Part shown: positions 1-5,682 of the stretch, in pieces
Layout of the letters: each line of letters begins with the position of its first letter
How positions within the stretch are numbered: position 1 is the first letter of the stretch
Assembly (NCBI GenBank): GCA_937967875.1
Contig: CALBTQ010000265.1
Location: 1-5,682, forward strand
Direction of reading: 5' to 3'
Source: an uncultured Pseudomonadota bacterium
GTDB taxonomy: Bacteria; Lernaellota; Lernaellaia; Lernaellales; Lernaellaceae
Length of the DNA stretch: 5,682 bases
Position numbers and translations under genes: made by a program
Notes under the pieces: model-generated
The model's input: the letters and a program-made list of their open reading frames with translations, nothing else
Told to the model about the DNA's origin: nothing
Database searches by the model: none

Positions 1-61
1 ACTCCATTTCCCTGCGATTATTCTACGGCAATAAAAGTGAGATGCAACCGCGCGATAAAGC

Positions 62-805
62 TTAGAGCACTTCGTAATCGCCCTGGCGGCCTTCGATGAA
101 GGCGCGGACGAAGGGATTGCTGGAGAACTTGATTTCGGCGGGCGGGCCTTCTTCGAGGATCTTGCCCTCGTAGAGCACGGCGATTTTGTCGGCGATGCGC
201 AGCGCGGCCTCGACGTCGTGGCTGATGATGAAGTTGGTCAGGTTGAATTTTTTCTGCGTGTCGACGATGAGCTGGTTGATCGAGTCGGTCATCAGCGGGT
301 CGAGGCCGGAGGTCGGCTCGTCGTAGAAAACGGTCTGCGGCTTGAGCACGATCGCGCGCGCCAGGCCCACGCGTTTGCGCATGCCGCCGGACAACTCGGA
401 GGGCAGCTTGTCCTCGATGTTGGCCAGGCCGACCGCTGCGAGCGCCTCGGCGACCGTGGCGCGGATTTCGTCATGCTTGAGTTTGGTGTGCTCGATCAGC
501 GGGAAGGCGATGTTCTCGAAGATGTTCATCGAATCGAACAGCGCACCGTCCTGAAAGAGCACGCCGAAGTTGCGCCGCACGCGGTTCATTTCGCGGTCGT
601 CGAGCGTGGTGATGTCCTCGCCGTCGACCAGGATGCGGCCCGAGTCGGGCCGGACCAGACCGATGATGTGCTTGAGCGTCACCGATTTTCCGCCGCCGGA
701 ACGACCCAGCAGCACGGTGATCTTGCCGGTGGGGATTTCCAAACTCACGCCGTCGAGCACCCGCTGCCCGCGAAAGGATTTGTAGACGTTTTCCAGTTTG
801 ATCAT
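62..805 (-). CDS. mlaF: MlaF/Ttg2A-type ABC transporter ATP-binding protein
   Basis: Cytoplasmic ATPase subunit of an MlaFEDB-type (Mce) phospholipid transporter, which in diderm bacteria moves lipids between the inner and outer membranes. All ABC motifs are visible in the 247 residues: Walker A GRSGGGKS at 34-41, Q-loop Gln85 in FQDGALF, signature LSGGM at 138-142, Walker B ending in Asp162-Glu163, D-loop SGLDP at 166-170 and switch His196. The FQDGALFDSMNIFENIAFPL stretch, the GGMRKRVGLARA helix and YDEPTSGLDP are typical of MlaF rather than of amino-acid or sugar importers. Length is near the family norm. The ATG start has no clear Shine-Dalgarno; it lies 19 nt after the stop of the Fe-S gene, inside a hairpin, so coupled translation is likely. 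No MlaE permease or MlaD/Mce gene is seen in the window; they could lie beyond position 1. The family call is secure; the in vivo lipid substrate is not known. Confidence 0.93.
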   Translation of the reverse strand: MIKLENVYKSFRGQRVLDGVSLEIPTGKITVLLGRSGGGKSVTLKHIIGLVRPDSGRILVDGEDITTLDDREMNRVRRNFGVLFQDGALFDSMNIFENIAFPLIEHTKLKHDEIRATVAEALAAVGLANIEDKLPSELSGGMRKRVGLARAIVLKPQTVFYDEPTSGLDPLMTDSINQLIVDTQKKFNLTNFIISHDVEAALRIADKIAVLYEGKILEEGPPAEIKFSSNPFVRAFIEGRQGDYEVL

Positions 806-825
806 CGCGCGTAGTCTAGCGCGAT
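804..825 (-). promoter_or_regulatory. Intergenic hairpin overlapping the mlaF start codon
   Basis: A perfect 7-bp inverted repeat (arms 804-810 and 819-825, 8-nt loop 811-818) fills the gap between the Fe-S gene and the ATPase gene. In the transcript it begins at the last base of the Fe-S stop codon and ends on the first two bases of the ATPase ATG. There is no U-tract, so it is not a standard intrinsic terminator. Seen directly: the symmetry and its position. Inferred: the stem masks the ATPase start until ribosomes finishing the upstream gene open it. Confidence 0.4.
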
Positions 826-1931
826 CAGATGCAGCGCGCCAGCACGTCGACCACGTCGAGCACCTCGACCGAGTCGTCGGCCTTCTCGAAGGCGCGCATG
901 CACGACGGACAGGCGGTGACCAGGCTTTTCTTCTCGCCCTCGTGTACTTCGACCAGCCGTTTCTGCGCGATGTCGCGGGCCATCACCGGGTTGGTGACCG
1001 GGATGCCCCCGCCGCCGCCGCAGCAATAGGACTTCTGGCGGTGCCAACTGAACTCTTCGATCGGCTCGCGGCACACTTCGTTGAGCAATTGCCGCGGCTG
1101 GTCGAAGACGTGCAGGTAGCGGCCCAGGTAGCACGGATCGTGGTAGATCAGCCGCTTGGTGTAGGGGCGGCGGATCGGCAGTTTGCCTTCGGCGACCAGC
1201 GGCGCGAGGAACTCGGTCATATGGTAGATGCGGTCGGTGAGCTGCACGCCGGCCTGCGGCAACTGCACCTTGAGCGTATACGCGCAGCTCGGGCAACCGG
1301 TGATGATCACCTTGGCCTTGCTCAGCTTGCGCCCCAACTCTTGCGCGTTTTTGGCGAAGGCTTCCTGATAACCCTGGTCGTGCAACGGCACGCCGCAGCA
1401 GGGCACTTCGGCGTCGTAGCAGGCGACGTAGTTGATGTCCATCGCCTCGAGCACGCGGAAGGTGTTCTTGATCGTCTGCGGATAGTTGTAGATCATCACG
1501 CAGCCGGGGAAGTACACGACCTGGGCGTCGGGATTGAACAGCGAAGACGGCAGCAGCGTGCGCAACCGCGCGGCCAGATCGTCGCCCATCGGGTTGTGGC
1601 GCTCGGAAAAGAAGCGCTCGAACTCGGCCGATTCCTGCGGCTGCATGCGGTCGGCCACGGCCTTTTCGCGCGCGGCGAGCATCACGGCGGGCACTTCGAT
1701 TTCGTGGTCGCAATACTCGCGGCACAGCATGCAGGTCGTGCAGCGGTAGGTCGACAGCGACACTTCGCGGTTCCAGTTCAACGCGCCCTCGCCGACCAGG
1801 TGCAGCAGCGTCATGCGGCCCCAGGGGGTTTGCGTTTCGTTGCCGGTCGCGTTGGCCACCGGGCAGGCGAAGCGGCAGAGCTTCGGACAGTAAGTGCCGT
1901 ATTCGATTTCTTTGTGGAACTTCTTCAGCAT
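825..1931 (-). CDS. GlcF/HdrB-like iron-sulfur protein with two CCG domains
   Basis: Predicted soluble electron-transfer subunit of a flavin oxidoreductase, 368 aa. Domains in order: an N-terminal cysteine cluster C15-x3-C19-x3-C23-P; a canonical ferredoxin-type 4Fe-4S motif C64-x2-C67-x2-C70-x3-C74; then two complete CCG (cysteine-rich) domains, C144...C178-C179...C213-x2-C216 and C267...C303-C304...C341-x2-C344. This order matches GlcF, GlpC and HdrD/HdrB-type proteins, where CCG domains bind non-cubane clusters or pass electrons to quinone or thiol carriers. No transmembrane segment or signal peptide is apparent. I chose the ATG at 1931 because GGAGGG (1935-1940) precedes it closely; an in-frame GTG at 1946 would add five residues but lacks a ribosome site. 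The gene overlaps the upstream flavoprotein by ATGCTGA. Position after two FAD subunits parallels glcD-glcE-glcF. Odd: the first cluster shows only three cysteines in a non-ferredoxin spacing. Family confident, partner substrate unknown. Confidence 0.9.
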   Translation of the reverse strand: MLKKFHKEIEYGTYCPKLCRFACPVANATGNETQTPWGRMTLLHLVGEGALNWNREVSLSTYRCTTCMLCREYCDHEIEVPAVMLAAREKAVADRMQPQESAEFERFFSERHNPMGDDLAARLRTLLPSSLFNPDAQVVYFPGCVMIYNYPQTIKNTFRVLEAMDINYVACYDAEVPCCGVPLHDQGYQEAFAKNAQELGRKLSKAKVIITGCPSCAYTLKVQLPQAGVQLTDRIYHMTEFLAPLVAEGKLPIRRPYTKRLIYHDPCYLGRYLHVFDQPRQLLNEVCREPIEEFSWHRQKSYCCGGGGGIPVTNPVMARDIAQKRLVEVHEGEKKSLVTACPSCMRAFEKADDSVEVLDVVDVLARCI

Positions 1932-3364
1932 GCGCCCTCCGTGCACGGGGCCAGTTTTCCGGGATTGAGAATGTCGTTGGGGTCCAGCCGGCGTTTCATG
2001 CCGCGCAGCAGTTCGACCGCGGCGGGGTTCTGCTGCGCCAGCCGGTCGAACTTGAGCCGGCCGATGCCGTAGGCGTGGCTGATGGCGCCCCCGGCCTGCG
2101 CGGCGGTGTCCAACGCGAGCTTCCAGACGGCGTCGTAGGCGGCCAGATCGTCGGCGCGCCCGGCCCGGCCGATGATGGTGAAGGCCAACGAGCAGCCTTC
2201 GGGGTAGGCGTGCGGCATAACGCCCAGCACCGAGACCTTTTTGCTGAGCGCCTTACGCATCGCCGTATACAGGTGTGTCGCGTTGGACCAGACGGTGGAA
2301 ACCTCGACCGTATCCAACAGCAGTTTTTCGTCGGTCATCAACGGGCTTTGCCGGTACTGTTCGCTGTTGCGGCGGCCGTACCACCGTTGCGCGGTCGCTT
2401 CGCCGAAATCGCGTCCGCCCAGTTCGCGGGTGATCGCCAGCGCTTTTTTCATTTCCAGATCGATGCGCACCGCGCGGCCTTCGAAGACCAGCAGCAGCAC
2501 GCAATCCTTCGCCTCGACGCCCAGCGCGTGCAACGTGGTCAAGGTGTCGGCTTCGTCGCTGAGCCGCGCGATCACCGGGCGCAGTCCCGCGCGCAGCATC
2601 CGGCGCACCGCGTTGAGGCCGGCGTCCATTTTCTTGAACGACAGCGCACGAAAGACGCGGGCCTCGGGCAGCATGTGCGCGCGCATGGTGGCGCTGGTGA
2701 TCACGCCCAGCGAACCTTCCGAACCGAGGAACAGATGGTTGAAGTCCGGACCCGTCGCCCGGCGCGGCGCGGTGCGCGTGCGGATCACCGAGCCGTCGGC
2801 GAGCACGACCTGCATGCTGATGAGCATGTCTTCGATCTTGCCGTAGCCGGTGGCGGCCATGCCCGCACTGCGTGTGGCCAGGTAGCCGCCGAGGGTCGAG
2901 GTGCCGAACGAGCCGGGGAAATGCCCCATGGTCAGCCCGTGGCGGTTGAGTTCGGTTTCCAGGTGTGCGCCGATGATCCCCGTCTGGCAGACGATCATCT
3001 GTGTTTCGGGCACGATGCGCTCGATGCGCGCCATGCGTTTGGCGTCGAGCACCACGCCGCCGCACATCGGCTGCGCCGCGCCGCACAGGCCGCTGCCCGC
3101 GCCGAAGGGCACGACGGGCACGCGCATCTCGTTGCAGATGCGCAGCACGCGGCTGACCTCCTCGGTCGTTTCGGGCCAGACGATCATCTCCGGCTGATGG
3201 GGCACCTGGCCCTTGCGCACTTCCAACAGGCTGCGCGGCCACAGGTCGCGGCCGTAGTTGATGCGGTCGGTTTCCCCGCGGCTCACCCGCCGGCCGCCCA
3301 GCACGTCGCGCAACTGGTTGAGCAATTCGACGTTGGTCGTTTTTCGCGTCGCTTTCCGCGTCAT
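1925..3364 (-). CDS. FAD-linked oxidase, diverged AGPS/GlcD-like subunit
   Basis: Flavoprotein of the VAO/PCMH superfamily, 479 aa. The FAD-binding domain covers about residues 58-230: IVWP at 61-64, the pyrophosphate loop PFGAGSGLCG at 86-95, MGHFPGS at 146-152, TLGGYLATRSAG at 157-168, GKIEDM at 175-180 and LGSEGSLGVIT at 213-223. The C-terminal cap ends in the superfamily signature DPNDILNPGK (461-470). It is clearly a paralogue of the gene just upstream, but lacks that protein's roughly 45-residue insertion, and the putative catalytic positions are changed: SHAYGIG (429-435) replaces SHHHGIG, and Ala394 sits where the paralogue has Tyr439. The ATG start is well supported by AGGAG with a 7-nt spacer. 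By analogy with GlcE beside GlcD it may be a second flavin or structural subunit. Alternatively it is an independent dehydrogenase; no substrate can be assigned. Confidence 0.88.
   Translation of the reverse strand: MTRKATRKTTNVELLNQLRDVLGGRRVSRGETDRINYGRDLWPRSLLEVRKGQVPHQPEMIVWPETTEEVSRVLRICNEMRVPVVPFGAGSGLCGAAQPMCGGVVLDAKRMARIERIVPETQMIVCQTGIIGAHLETELNRHGLTMGHFPGSFGTSTLGGYLATRSAGMAATGYGKIEDMLISMQVVLADGSVIRTRTAPRRATGPDFNHLFLGSEGSLGVITSATMRAHMLPEARVFRALSFKKMDAGLNAVRRMLRAGLRPVIARLSDEADTLTTLHALGVEAKDCVLLLVFEGRAVRIDLEMKKALAITRELGGRDFGEATAQRWYGRRNSEQYRQSPLMTDEKLLLDTVEVSTVWSNATHLYTAMRKALSKKVSVLGVMPHAYPEGCSLAFTIIGRAGRADDLAAYDAVWKLALDTAAQAGGAISHAYGIGRLKFDRLAQQNPAAVELLRGMKRRLDPNDILNPGKLAPCTEGAC
1935..1940 (-). 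promoter_or_regulatory. Shine-Dalgarno deciding the Fe-S gene start
   Basis: GGAGGG on the minus strand lies 3 nt before the ATG at 1931, inside the last codons of the upstream flavoprotein gene. The spacing is short, but the alternative GTG at 1946 has no purine-rich site before it, so the ATG is preferred. Confidence 0.55.
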
Positions 3365-3371
3365 GCCGTAG

Positions 3372-3377
3372 CTCCTA
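3372..3377 (-). promoter_or_regulatory. Ribosome binding site overlapping the upstream stop codon
   Basis: TAGGAG on the minus strand serves twice: its TAG (3375-3377) is the stop of the first flavoprotein, and AGGAG (3372-3376) is a Shine-Dalgarno 7 nt before the ATG at 3364. This arrangement favours re-initiation and matched production of the two flavoproteins (inference). Confidence 0.7.
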
Positions 3378-4934
3378 CAGCCCCATCTTGCCGGGGTTGA
3401 GTATCCCGGCGGGGTCCATTTCCCGTTTGAGCGCCTCGTACACGCGCATCATCTGACCGTGTTCTTCGCTCATGAAGCGCGCCTTGGTGTAGCCGATGCC
3501 GTGGTGGTGGCTGATCGCCGCCCCGACGCGCTGGCAGGCCGTGGCGGCCGCGTCCCACACCGCGCGGTGCGCCTGTTCGGCCTTTTCCACGCTGGGCGCG
3601 GCGGTGACGAAGGTGAAGTACACCGACGCGCCGTCGAGATACGCGTGGCTGAAGTGGGCCATGATGAAGGCCATGTCGCGCACGGCCTTGCGCACTTCCT
3701 CGTAGAGCGGCACAAGCTTGTCCCAGGTCGTGGCCATCTCGATCGTGTCGACGATCGCCCCGTGGTAGAAGACCTTCGACTGCTTGTAGCTGACGTGATA
3801 GCGGTTGTTCCACCAGCGCAGCGCCGCCTCGGGCCCGTGATTGACGCCGCCGAGTTTTTCGCACAGCTCGGTGGCCAGCGTCTCCTCGTCGGCGACCAGG
3901 TCCGACTCGCCCTCGAAGGTCATCACCAGCAGGCAGCCCTTAGTGGCGAATTTTTCCAGCAGGTTGATCAGGTCGGCGCGTTTGCCGAAGAAGCGCTCGG
4001 TGCGGCGGATCAGCCCCGGCGCGACGCTCTTGACGAAATTGCCGAACTGGCTGATGGGAATCGCGTTCCAGAAGCTCTCCGAGCTTTCCTCGTTTTTCGA
4101 GCTGGTGCCGACCAGCACGGTGTCCAGCTCGTCGTAAAGGCGGATCGCCGCCGGGCGCAGTTCGTGGCGCATGATCTGCCGGATCGCCTCGGTGCCTTCC
4201 GACGGACCGGGGAAGACGAACGAAGCGAAGCGGCGCTCGGCCGGGTAGGGCCGGATGCGGCAGGTCGCCTCGGTGATGATCGCCAGCGTGCCTTCCGAGC
4301 CGATGAGCACCTGGTTCCAGTCCGGACCCAGCGAGGCGCGCGGCGTCGCCGGCGTGCGTAGAATCTCGCCCGTGCCCAGCACCGCTTCGAGGCCGAGAAT
4401 CATGTCCTCGATCTTGCCGTACTTCGCCGAAAGCTGACCGGCGCTGCGCGCGGCCAAATAACCGCCGAGGGTCGAGCTGTACACCGAGCTGGGGAAATGC
4501 CCCATGGTGTAGCCCTTGCGGTTGAGCTCCATTTCCAAGTGCTGACCGATGATCCCCGCCCCGGCGGTGACCGCCAGCGAGTCCTCGTCGAGCTTGATGA
4601 TTTGGTTCAGCCGTTTGAGATCCAGAATGATTCCACCGCGCAAGGGCACCGTGCCGCCGCAGACGCCGCTGCCCGCGCCGAAGGCGATGATCGGCGTGCG
4701 GTGCTCGGCGGCGAGCTTGACGATCTGCACGACCTGCTGCGTGTCGGCCGGCCAGACCACCGCGTCGGGCATCGGCCCGAAACGACCCTCGTTGGTCGAC
4801 AGATTTGAGACGGGATTCAAATCGCGGCTGTAGGACAGCCGGTCCAGGTCCGCGAGGGAGATATGGTCGCTGCCGACGACTTTGGTAACGGCGCGAAGGA
4901 ACTTCTCGGAAGCCTGTCCGGGCGCGATGTGCAT
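3375..4934 (-). CDS. FAD-linked oxidase, alkylglycerone-phosphate synthase-like
   Basis: First gene of the operon, 519 aa, VAO/PCMH flavoprotein. FAD-domain motifs: DAVVWP at 57-62, AFGAGSGVCGG at 84-94, MGHFPSS at 144-150, TLGGYLAARSAG at 155-166, GKIEDM at 173-178 and IGSEGTLAIIT at 211-221. The C-terminal half resembles alkyl-DHAP synthase (AGPS, the ether-lipid enzyme): an IRLYDELD segment at 264-271, an insertion around 274-330, SHAYLDGASVYF at 429-440 with Tyr439, and SHHHGIG at 475-481. It lacks the HGDGN-type and EHGIG motifs of glycolate/lactate dehydrogenases. It ends with DPAGILNPGK. I chose the ATG at 4934, preceded by GGAGAGGAG; an in-frame TTG at 4961 would add nine residues without support. 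AGPS catalyses a non-redox exchange, whereas the neighbouring two-CCG Fe-S gene implies electron transfer, so the real reaction may be a dehydrogenation. True ether-lipid synthase remains possible. Superfamily certain, AGPS-like subgroup probable, substrate unknown. Confidence 0.9.
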   Translation of the reverse strand: MHIAPGQASEKFLRAVTKVVGSDHISLADLDRLSYSRDLNPVSNLSTNEGRFGPMPDAVVWPADTQQVVQIVKLAAEHRTPIIAFGAGSGVCGGTVPLRGGIILDLKRLNQIIKLDEDSLAVTAGAGIIGQHLEMELNRKGYTMGHFPSSVYSSTLGGYLAARSAGQLSAKYGKIEDMILGLEAVLGTGEILRTPATPRASLGPDWNQVLIGSEGTLAIITEATCRIRPYPAERRFASFVFPGPSEGTEAIRQIMRHELRPAAIRLYDELDTVLVGTSSKNEESSESFWNAIPISQFGNFVKSVAPGLIRRTERFFGKRADLINLLEKFATKGCLLVMTFEGESDLVADEETLATELCEKLGGVNHGPEAALRWWNNRYHVSYKQSKVFYHGAIVDTIEMATTWDKLVPLYEEVRKAVRDMAFIMAHFSHAYLDGASVYFTFVTAAPSVEKAEQAHRAVWDAAATACQRVGAAISHHHGIGYTKARFMSEEHGQMMRVYEALKREMDPAGILNPGKMGL

Positions 4935-4938
4935 GGGG

Positions 4939-4947
4939 CTCCTCTCC
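4939..4947 (-). promoter_or_regulatory. Shine-Dalgarno of the first operon gene
   Basis: GGAGAGGAG on the minus strand ends 4 nt before the ATG at 4934. It decides the start in favour of this ATG over the in-frame TTG at 4961, which lies upstream of the site. Confidence 0.65.
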
Positions 4948-4987
4948 GGCAGTGAAAACAACCGCCGCTTCCTGATCAGACTGCAAC

Positions 4988-5017
4988 AGGGTATTGCCGC
5001 ACTGCGTCGATCGTCAA
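4988..5017 (-). promoter_or_regulatory. Possible promoter of the four-gene operon
   Basis: A TTGACG -35 candidate (5012-5017) is followed on the minus strand after 18 nt by TACCCT (4988-4993), a poor -10; CAATAC (4991-4996) is an alternative at 15 nt. The -35 matches well and the position in the divergent spacer suits the operon, but the -10 is weak. No AT-rich Fur, Zur or PerR box is obvious nearby; TGATCA at 4973-4978 is only a 6-bp palindrome. Confidence 0.25.
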
Positions 5018-5052
5018 GGGCCGAGGCAATTTGGATTGTGTCTCAACTAGCC

Positions 5053-5082
5053 TTGACCGCACGGGGCAAAGACCCTTAAACT
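5053..5082 (+). promoter_or_regulatory. Likely sigma70-type promoter of the Fur-family gene
   Basis: TTGACC (5053-5058) and TAAACT (5077-5082) are separated by 18 nt; the overlapping TTAAAC at 5076-5081 would give 17 nt. Transcription would begin near 5089, leaving a leader of about 20 nt before the ATG at 5111. A GGGGGA stretch at 5100-5105 gives a modest ribosome site. Match and position are good, but this is a visual call. Confidence 0.45.
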
Positions 5083-5110
5083 TCACCCTCGCGTCCAGTG
5101 GGGGAAAACC

Positions 5111-5560
5111 ATGCGAGATCCGGTCGAGTTGTTTCGGGAACATCTGCGCAGCAAGAACATGCGCTGCACGCAGGAGCGCGACGAGATCGTGCGCGCGCTG
5201 TCGAAAACCAAGAAGCATTTCCGCATCGAGGACTTGGTGACCGACCTGAAAGCCAAGGGATCGGCGGCCAGCCGCGCGACGGTTTACCGCACCATTCCTT
5301 TGCTGATCGAAAGCCGGATGATCCGCGTGGCCGAATCCAACCCCGGCGAGGAAAGCGCCTACGAGTACATCTACGGGCGCGGACACCACGACCATCTGTA
5401 TTGCACGCGCTGCAACGCGCACATCGAATTCGAGGAGCGCGGCATCGAGCTGCTGCAGATGGACGTGGCGCGGCACTACGGTTACAAACTCGTCGGGCAT
5501 CGGCTCGAACTGTACGTCGTCTGCCCGCAATGCCGGGAAACAGGCGCGAGAGAAATCTGA
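5111..5560 (+). CDS. Fur-family metal-responsive transcriptional regulator
   Basis: DNA-binding repressor of the Fur family, 149 aa, usual length. The N-terminal winged helix (about 1-88) has the family His36 in HFRIEDL and a recognition helix at SRATVYRTIPLL (54-65). The dimerisation and metal domain carries HHDHLYC (92-98), Glu106 in HIEF and His130 in GHRL, matching the sensory and regulatory ligands of Fur. Two CxxC pairs, C98/C101 and C138/C141, form the structural zinc site. A Glu, not Asp, at the position that distinguishes PerR favours an iron- or zinc-type sensor over a peroxide sensor, but Fur versus Zur cannot be settled from sequence. It is transcribed divergently from the flavoprotein/Fe-S operon across a 176-bp spacer, so it could regulate that operon, itself, or both (inference). 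The ATG start is preceded by a weak GGGGGA site; no other plausible start is seen. Confidence 0.93.
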   Translation: MRDPVELFREHLRSKNMRCTQERDEIVRALSKTKKHFRIEDLVTDLKAKGSAASRATVYRTIPLLIESRMIRVAESNPGEESAYEYIYGRGHHDHLYCTRCNAHIEFEERGIELLQMDVARHYGYKLVGHRLELYVVCPQCRETGAREI

Positions 5561-5583
5561 AACGAAGCGGCGAAAGCATGACC

Positions 5584-5682
5584 TCAACGATAACCGGCAA
5601 GGTTGTAGTTTGCCATGGTCCGCACGGCGGGATCGAACCGGGCGACGGCGGGCGCGAACGGCAGTTGCGACTGGTATTCAAA
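5584..5682 (-). CDS. C-terminal end of an unidentified minus-strand gene (partial)
   Basis: The last 99 bases read on the minus strand as 32 open codons ending in TGA (5584-5586), with mostly G or C at third positions. The peptide ends PAVRTMANYNLAGYR and has a balanced, natural composition. If real, the gene enters from beyond the window and converges on the Fur-family gene with a 23-nt gap; no clear terminator hairpin is seen between them. I do not recognise the family. The competing reading is a plus-strand ORF from an ATG at 5578, also open to the window end, but it has no Shine-Dalgarno and slightly poorer codon use. Only more flanking sequence can decide. Confidence 0.4.
   Translation of the reverse strand, partial: FEYQSQLPFAPAVARFDPAVRTMANYNLAGYR

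Noticed and set aside
1..61. Possible next minus-strand gene starting at the ATG at 7-5, and a possible terminator after the ATPase gene
   Set aside because: Only two codons are in view and the AGGG before the ATG is too close for a normal ribosome site. The only symmetry is a 5-bp AT stem (TTATT/AATAA) without a U-tract, so neither gene nor terminator can be supported.
1007..1023. GCC-type triplet run resembling a simple repeat
   Set aside because: It encodes the Gly run after Cys303-Cys304 of the second CCG domain; a Gly-rich stretch here is normal for the family.
798..3400. Long plus-strand open frames of 424 and 441 codons (798-2072 and 2075-3400), plus a 300-codon one at 3459-4361
   Set aside because: They lie wholly antisense to the conserved Fe-S and flavoprotein genes, have His/Ala/Arg/Val-rich low-complexity composition with no recognisable domain, and are the usual mirror frames of high-GC coding DNA.
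4935..4961. TTG start at 4961 for the first flavoprotein
   Set aside because: It lies upstream of the strong GGAGAGGAG site that serves the ATG at 4934 and has no ribosome site of its own.
5616..5639. tRNA 3'-end-like sequence on the minus strand: a T-loop-like GGTTCGATCCC (5629-5639) followed by CCA (5616-5618)
   Set aside because: Only three of five T-stem pairs form, the spacing to CCA is one base short, and no anticodon arm is evident. The same bases read as open codons.
5578..5682. Plus-strand partial ORF starting at ATG 5578, 17 nt after the Fur-family stop
   Set aside because: No Shine-Dalgarno, no recognisable family and slightly less GC-rich third positions than the opposing minus-strand frame. 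Kept only as the alternative reading of this edge.

Overview
This is a high-GC bacterial window, densely coding with almost no spacers. It looks like a chromosomal segment from a diderm (Gram-negative-type) bacterium, because it carries an MlaF-type lipid-transport ATPase. Glycolate-oxidase-like and alkyl-DHAP-synthase-like flavoproteins are common in Deltaproteobacteria-type lineages (Desulfobacterota, Myxococcota and relatives), but the sequence does not fix the taxon. No mobile element, CRISPR array, rRNA or tRNA is visible.

Layout. Four genes run on the minus strand as one tight unit, read from right to left: a 519-aa FAD-linked oxidase resembling alkylglycerone-phosphate synthase (3375-4934), a diverged 479-aa paralogue (1925-3364), a 368-aa iron-sulfur protein with two CCG domains like GlcF/HdrB (825-1931), and an MlaF-type ABC ATPase (62-805). 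The junctions are a 10-nt gap with the stop codon inside the next Shine-Dalgarno, a 7-nt ATGCTGA overlap, and a 19-nt gap forming a hairpin over the next start codon. Translational coupling is therefore likely throughout. A 176-bp intergenic region separates this operon from a divergent Fur-family regulator (5111-5560, plus). At the right edge, the C-terminus of an unidentified minus-strand gene probably enters the window and converges on the regulator.

How the genes may work together. Two FAD subunits followed by a two-CCG iron-sulfur subunit is the architecture of glycolate oxidase GlcDEF. These flavoproteins, however, lack the HGDGN-type motif and the EHGIG motif of glycolate/lactate dehydrogenases. 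The first instead carries the C-terminal signature of alkyl-DHAP synthase: a Tyr in a GASVYF segment and an SHHHGIG triad. The second has lost those residues and a roughly 45-residue insertion. My inference is an uncharacterised heteromeric oxidoreductase in which one flavoprotein binds the substrate, the other is a structural or electron-relay subunit, and the CCG protein carries electrons onward. The substrate cannot be read from sequence. The lipid-transport ATPase at the end of the operon and the ether-lipid-synthase-like fold make a lipid-related substrate worth testing, and the divergent metal-responsive regulator is a candidate controller.
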